A DNA stretch of 64,000 bases, from NCBI GenBank assembly GCA_961205875.1, contig OY540814.1:12382993-12446992 (forward strand), read 5' to 3'. Within the stretch, counting starts at the first letter, position 1. Each line of letters starts with the position of its first letter. Under the pieces are notes generated by a model. The model saw nothing but the letters and a program-made list of their open reading frames with translations, had not been told where the DNA came from and made no database searches. Shown piece after piece: positions 59,918 to 64,000 of the stretch. The position numbers were made by a program, and so were the translations under genes. Source of the DNA: Sialis fuliginosa (taxonomy: Eukaryota; Arthropoda; Insecta; Megaloptera; Sialidae).

Positions 59918-60490
59918 TTACCTACGTCGATTTTTGAATTTTTCGAATTACTTTGAAACAGTGCGAAATAGAGAAAAATGGTCAAGTTAAAAATTGTAGG
60001 TAATATTAATATTTATTATTTATGTTCTATTCATTTTTTCGAAAAAACGAATTTAAAAAAAAATTATTATAATTCAAATGGTTCATAACAGAGAACAAAT
60101 ATCTGCCATGAATGTCATGGGACTTTCTTATACGTATTACAGAGATTGAACAGTGTGCGCGTTTGCCATAGGTACCATGGGACTTTCTTATACGTAATAC
60201 TGAGAGTGAACAGTGTGGGTGAGTCTTATTAATTATATAAAAAAATTATTTCTGGCTAAATCATAAATGTTGAAAAAAAAGGTATAGGGAATAAATTATA
60301 GATAGTAACATACTCGACATTTTTTATCTAAAACATTTTTTTCTTATTTCAAAAATAATTCGAAAATTCAAAAATTGACAAGAGTAAACATCCATTTTCA
60401 GTTATTACGTTCAAAAAAATTCATTTGTTATATATTATACACTGTTCACTTTATAAGATAGTCCCGTGGTTCCCAAGGCAGACATTTTAA
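59918..60490. repeat. Foldback region containing a 60-bp tandem duplication
   Basis: GGATGTTTAC and TTTTTGAATTTTTCGAATTA near 59925 pair with the inverted copy near 60355-60402. Inside, the block starting GACTTTCTTATACGTA is repeated exactly 60 bases apart (60121 and 60181) with CATGG before each copy and GAACAGTGTG after. A third, inverted copy (ACACTGTTCAC to GGCAGAC) lies at 60444-60484. Confidence 0.65.
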
Positions 60491-61550
60491 TGTTTTATAA
60501 TCGATTTCGTATACTAAAAAAAAGTTATTCAAGAAGAAAAATAATAGAGTAAAAAAACCTTTTACATAATATCGCCCGCTATTTCGATTCTACTAGATAA
60601 CAGCTAAAATATATATAATAATGTACACAATAAAACATAGTTAATGGATTAATTGTTCTTGAAACAATACGAGTCACAGGAAATAATACATTTTATAACA
60701 TCCTTTATTTTTATCGATTGCATGCAGGATAAAATCCATTTTTACTGATAAGAATGTATGTGCGTATATATACTTTTTTCGACCCCCATGAAAAAATCGA
60801 TTGTTGGGATTATTTTTAGTACATGGTTATATTTATGTAAATTAATTAAAGCTAGTGTTGAGGAATACCATTCCCAAATCAACATGAATATTTTATTTCT
60901 GTTGTAATTTGCAACGTAATTTTGTTTTGATTATATTGTTATAATGTTTTTAACACGTGTTTCATTTTGTATTATGAATTTTTTACATTTCGTTCAGAAT
61001 ATAATTGATCCTGAAAAATATATCATACATTAAATATATATATACACTAGTGACTAGAAGATGTATATATGTAACGTGTAATAAAAATTGTAATTTTCGT
61101 ATGGTTTTATTTTATAAATAAAAATAAATATGTGGTAGTTGAAAAAATTGTGTTCAGTTTTAGGTTTTTCGTATCAACGCCATCTATTAACTGAAGTTTT
61201 TATTATATGTGATTTATGTATAGATTCGAATCTTCGATGTGTATAGAATTCCATTTATTTTATATTATAGGAATTTAGTTACTTTGTGAATATTTTTAGA
61301 AAAAGTATTTACTCAAAAATTGAGTCATTACATATTTTAACATAGCAATCTAAAAAATGCAGCTCTGTAAAACAGTAAAACTTTATATTAATATTTCCTT
61401 TATTATAAGTAAGATACTTATGGCCCCAAAAATGGCTGACAAGACCGTAGCCTGGGAGCCAAGACTAGGAGGAGGGGCCTATCTCGGTTAGGCTAATTGT
61501 AAGTTTTTACTTACTTACTCTGTAAAAAAAAATCCCGATATCGTTAGCGG
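60491..61550. other. AT-rich intergenic stretch
   Basis: No supported gene or structured repeat. Confidence 0.4.
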
Positions 61551-61780
61551 CATAGATATAGAAATTGGATCGCACATTCTGTATTAACATAATGGTGTAA
61601 CATTTCTCCAAAACGGTGAGAGAGATGTGGTAGGTTTGGGATATATCTATCTCTTTTTCTAATAAGAATGAAATAGACTCTCCTGCTTAAAAAAGGAAAA
61701 GTATATCCCAAACCATTTTCTATCTCTTTCTTTTGACACGACTCTGTTTTCGAGTCATATGCGCAGTCCATTCTCTATGT
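61551..61780. mobile_element. Second copy of the foldback family nested in the 30-kb hAT element
   Basis: Shares TATCTCTTTTTCTAATAAGA, ATATCCCAAACCATTTTC and TCTTTTGACACGACTCTG with 30237-30571. The outer left arm is shortened. The shared sequence shows that this is a dispersed family rather than a chance hairpin. Confidence 0.7.
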
Positions 61781-62583
61781 CTATGTTTAGCGGTATGAGC
61801 GTTTATAAGAAGGGGAGGGGGACTTGGCTTTTTGATGGACAGAAAAAAGTTATTTGATTATTATGTATCTAACTTATTTCCTTGGAAAAGAAAATGTAAA
61901 ATAATTATATTACATTTTTGCATCTTTATGCGAATGGAAAGGGGCAAACACCTGACCTAGAAGTCCGTGTGAGGGACATAAAGGTACTCGTATCACCAGT
62001 GATACGCAACTATGCAATGTGGTACCTACAGAGTAAATTTTAAAGGAAATACATATAATTTACATATCTGTAACGTTATCTCTTAATGTTTATGTGTTTA
62101 AATATATTTAAATTAAATTATATTTGTTTTGTAGATTAGCAGCTGTCCATGAACTACATCCGTATATCTGGGAAGGGGGGGGGGCTTAATATGACTAACA
62201 ATAAGTATAATGAATGTAGGCAAGGGAGCCACATAATTATTTTTAATTCAAAAATACCAACTAAGACATTTCATAAGAAGGGGAAGATACAGATCTAAAA
62301 TAATAAAATATAGTGGGACGTAATTTAAGGACAGTCCCTTATTGTAATAATAAGTAGTATGTATATCTGTAAATACTCATTGTTAGAATTTAGAAATGTG
62401 TAAACTAGATTAATTATATTTTCTTCTATAATCTATACATATTACAATAAATGGAAATTTTTAATTTAGTTAGTTATATCTTATTGTTAGATTAGGTAAA
62501 ATAGCGCCCATCTATATAAATCATACATTAGGTGTACATAGGTGTATAAATAATTGATATTATTTATTTAATAATAATTTTAG
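61781..62583. other. Probable intron or upstream region of the membrane protein gene
   Basis: AT-rich, with poly-G tracts near 61812-61830 and 62176-62187 and no coding signal until the acceptor TTTTAG at 62578-62583. Confidence 0.4.
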
Positions 62584-64000
62584 GTCAGCTAATAAGTATT
62601 ACCACTTCCTCAGACGGCAACGTCTACAACAGTGGCGGGCTAGGTGGAGGGGCTTCGACATTGCACACGACCAGCGGCAGTGTGGGGCACCAGGGGGCAG
62701 TGCCTGAGCCAGGATCGCAAGGTACGTAACAAATATAAAAATTACAATAAAATTCTTTCAGAACTTTTTTTTATATTTATTGATTTTGAGAAAATTTTAT
62801 ATAAAACCATTTTTTTTCTCTTTTCCCCTTCACTTCAAAAATAAAATTTCTTGAAGCAATTACTGATATGTTGAATCTACTCATCTAAATAAATATTCTA
62901 GTATATTCCACCATCGGATTAAAATTATTGTATATAGATAGATAGCTAGTAACTTATTAACTGTCCTGAAAACTCTCATTTTTGATAAAAGAGTAGTTTA
63001 TCCCTCCAAAATGGGCCTAATAAATAAAAAACTGAGCTATATTGATACTTATGTATTTATTTTGACAAATGTTATATCTGTAATTTAGGGTGGTCCTTAG
63101 ATGGGGTTGGGACGAATTTTGACTGGACCACCCCCCCAAATCAACTCCAAATATTAAAAAAAAAATGGAAAAAGTTTCAGCCTTCTATCTTAAAAATTGG
63201 TCATTAACAGAGGGGGATGATTTTCCTATTTAAAATACACGTGTTTTTTGATTTTTTAAAGACCTGTGTACTAGAGCGTCATAAACTCTCCTAAAAATCT
63301 AGAATACTCATGAATGCATTCCTGGTATTCATACTCCATATCTAGATGGATAAATTAAACTTGCGATTCAATGTTGACAGCTATATGGGTCATTCCAACA
63401 ATAGAAATTTTAAAAAAATCTTTCTGGTTAATTTTGTCAGAAAAACGTTTAACAATGAAAATATTGAACTTGAAATAAAAAATTTGATTCCATATCAATT
63501 TCTAACTGGCGCGACCCATTTTTTCTTTGACCAATACGAGAATAGCTGACAACGTAGAATCACAATTTTAATTTATCCATCTAGATATGAAATATGAGTA
63601 CCAGGAATGCATTCATCAATATTCTAGATTTTTAGAAATTAAATGAGAAAATCACCCCCCTCTGGTAATGGCCAATTTTTAAGATAGATGGTTGAAACTT
63701 TTTCCACACTTTTTTGAATTATTTGGAGCTGATTATGGGGGGGGGGGGGGCATTCAAAATTCGTCGTAAACCCATTATACTAATCTGTATATATTATTTC
63801 GCAGGCCTCGCCGCGCTACTTGTGATGGTAGCCGTGCTGGCCTTCATCCTGGCTTATTGTTTCTGGGGCGCGCCGTGGTGCCGTGCGTGTTGCCGACGAC
63901 GTGTGTGTCCGTGCCTGGACTCGCACGCTAGTAGCTCCGACCTTTCGTCGGGATGCAGCTCGCCGGCCGCCGCGCCCCTTACAGGGGGCTACGGCGCGCC
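62584..64000 (+). CDS. Unidentified single-pass membrane protein (internal exons, 3' partial)
   Basis: Two exons are visible: 62584-62721 (acceptor TTTTAG, donor GTACGT, phase 1 at both ends) and 63805 to the window end (acceptor TTTCGCAG). Joined, they read QLISITTSSDGNVYNSGGLG, a Gly/Ser/Thr-rich stalk ending PEPGSQG. Next come the membrane segment LAALLVMVAVLAFILAYCFW and a Cys/Arg-rich cytoplasmic start (GAPWCRACCRRRVCPCLDSH) suitable for palmitoylation, then a Ser/Ala-rich tail. The basic residues after the helix favour a type I orientation. The exons are strikingly GC-rich and CpG-rich against the AT-rich genome. The beginning and end of the gene are outside what can be read here, and I do not recognise the protein. 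Confidence 0.7.
63103..63773. mobile_element. Foldback element in the intron of the membrane protein gene
   Basis: Arms of roughly 250-300 bases pair: GACGAATTTTGACTGG on the left with the complement of GAATTTTGAATGCC on the right, and GAATGCATTCCTGGTA and ATATCTAGATGGATAAATTA in both arms. Poly-C and poly-G runs lie at the two ends. The 67-codon frame at 63346-63549 falls within it and is not treated as a gene. It ends 32 bases before the next exon. Confidence 0.78.

Noticed and set aside
62644..62844. A 66-codon + strand frame
   Set aside because: Out of frame with the spliced membrane-protein exon at 62584-62721 and running into the intron.
63346..63549. A 67-codon + strand frame
   Set aside because: It lies within the arms and loop of a foldback element and has no independent support.

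Overview
This is a contiguous piece of an animal nuclear genome, almost certainly an insect. It is very AT-rich. Spliced genes have short introns (57 to about 850 bp) with GT-AG borders and T-rich acceptors, and there are many miniature inverted-repeat and hAT-type elements. Frequent TAGGTA/TACCTA words recall aphids and their relatives, so a sternorrhynchan hemipteran is a reasonable guess, but nothing here fixes the order. No prokaryotic operon, CRISPR array, tRNA or rRNA was seen.

Region 1 (1-13.0 kb) is dense and housekeeping in nature. Two tandem copies of a PLP-dependent threonine/serine ammonia-lyase with a C-terminal ACT domain lie on the + strand; the first lacks its opening exon in this window. 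They are followed on the - strand, head to tail, by pterin-4a-carbinolamine dehydratase with a mitochondrial-like leader, RNA polymerase I subunit A49/POLR1E, and a 15-exon lysosomal beta-mannosidase. I rebuilt exon borders for all of them, and the frames join without stops.

Region 2 (13.0-41 kb) carries four predicted secreted proteins, all on the - strand and separated by repeats. The largest is a 1,701-residue single-exon protein with a signal peptide and about 30 copies of a C-x12-C module, nine of them in a nearly perfect 141-bp tandem array. The other three are small secreted peptides (88, 104 and about 151 residues). Two share the C-terminal signature PG-x3-PP-x3-C, and the third breaks off at GFPG exactly where a consensus splice donor lies. 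I recognise none of the four. They look like a local group of structural or effector-type secreted proteins and are the most promising new biology here.

Region 3 (41-62.5 kb) is mostly non-coding. It holds foldback and inverted-repeat elements, several with target-site duplications, degenerate direct repeats and AT-rich filler. A CpG-richer patch near 50.6 kb and one possible coding exon near 51.9 kb are the only gene-like signals.

Region 4 (62.6-64.0 kb) holds two GC-rich exons of an unidentified single-pass membrane protein that runs off the window; a foldback element sits in the intron between them.

The threonine deaminase, carbinolamine dehydratase, POLR1E and beta-mannosidase genes have no evident joint pathway. 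The grouping of secreted genes is the only functional clustering I can argue for.
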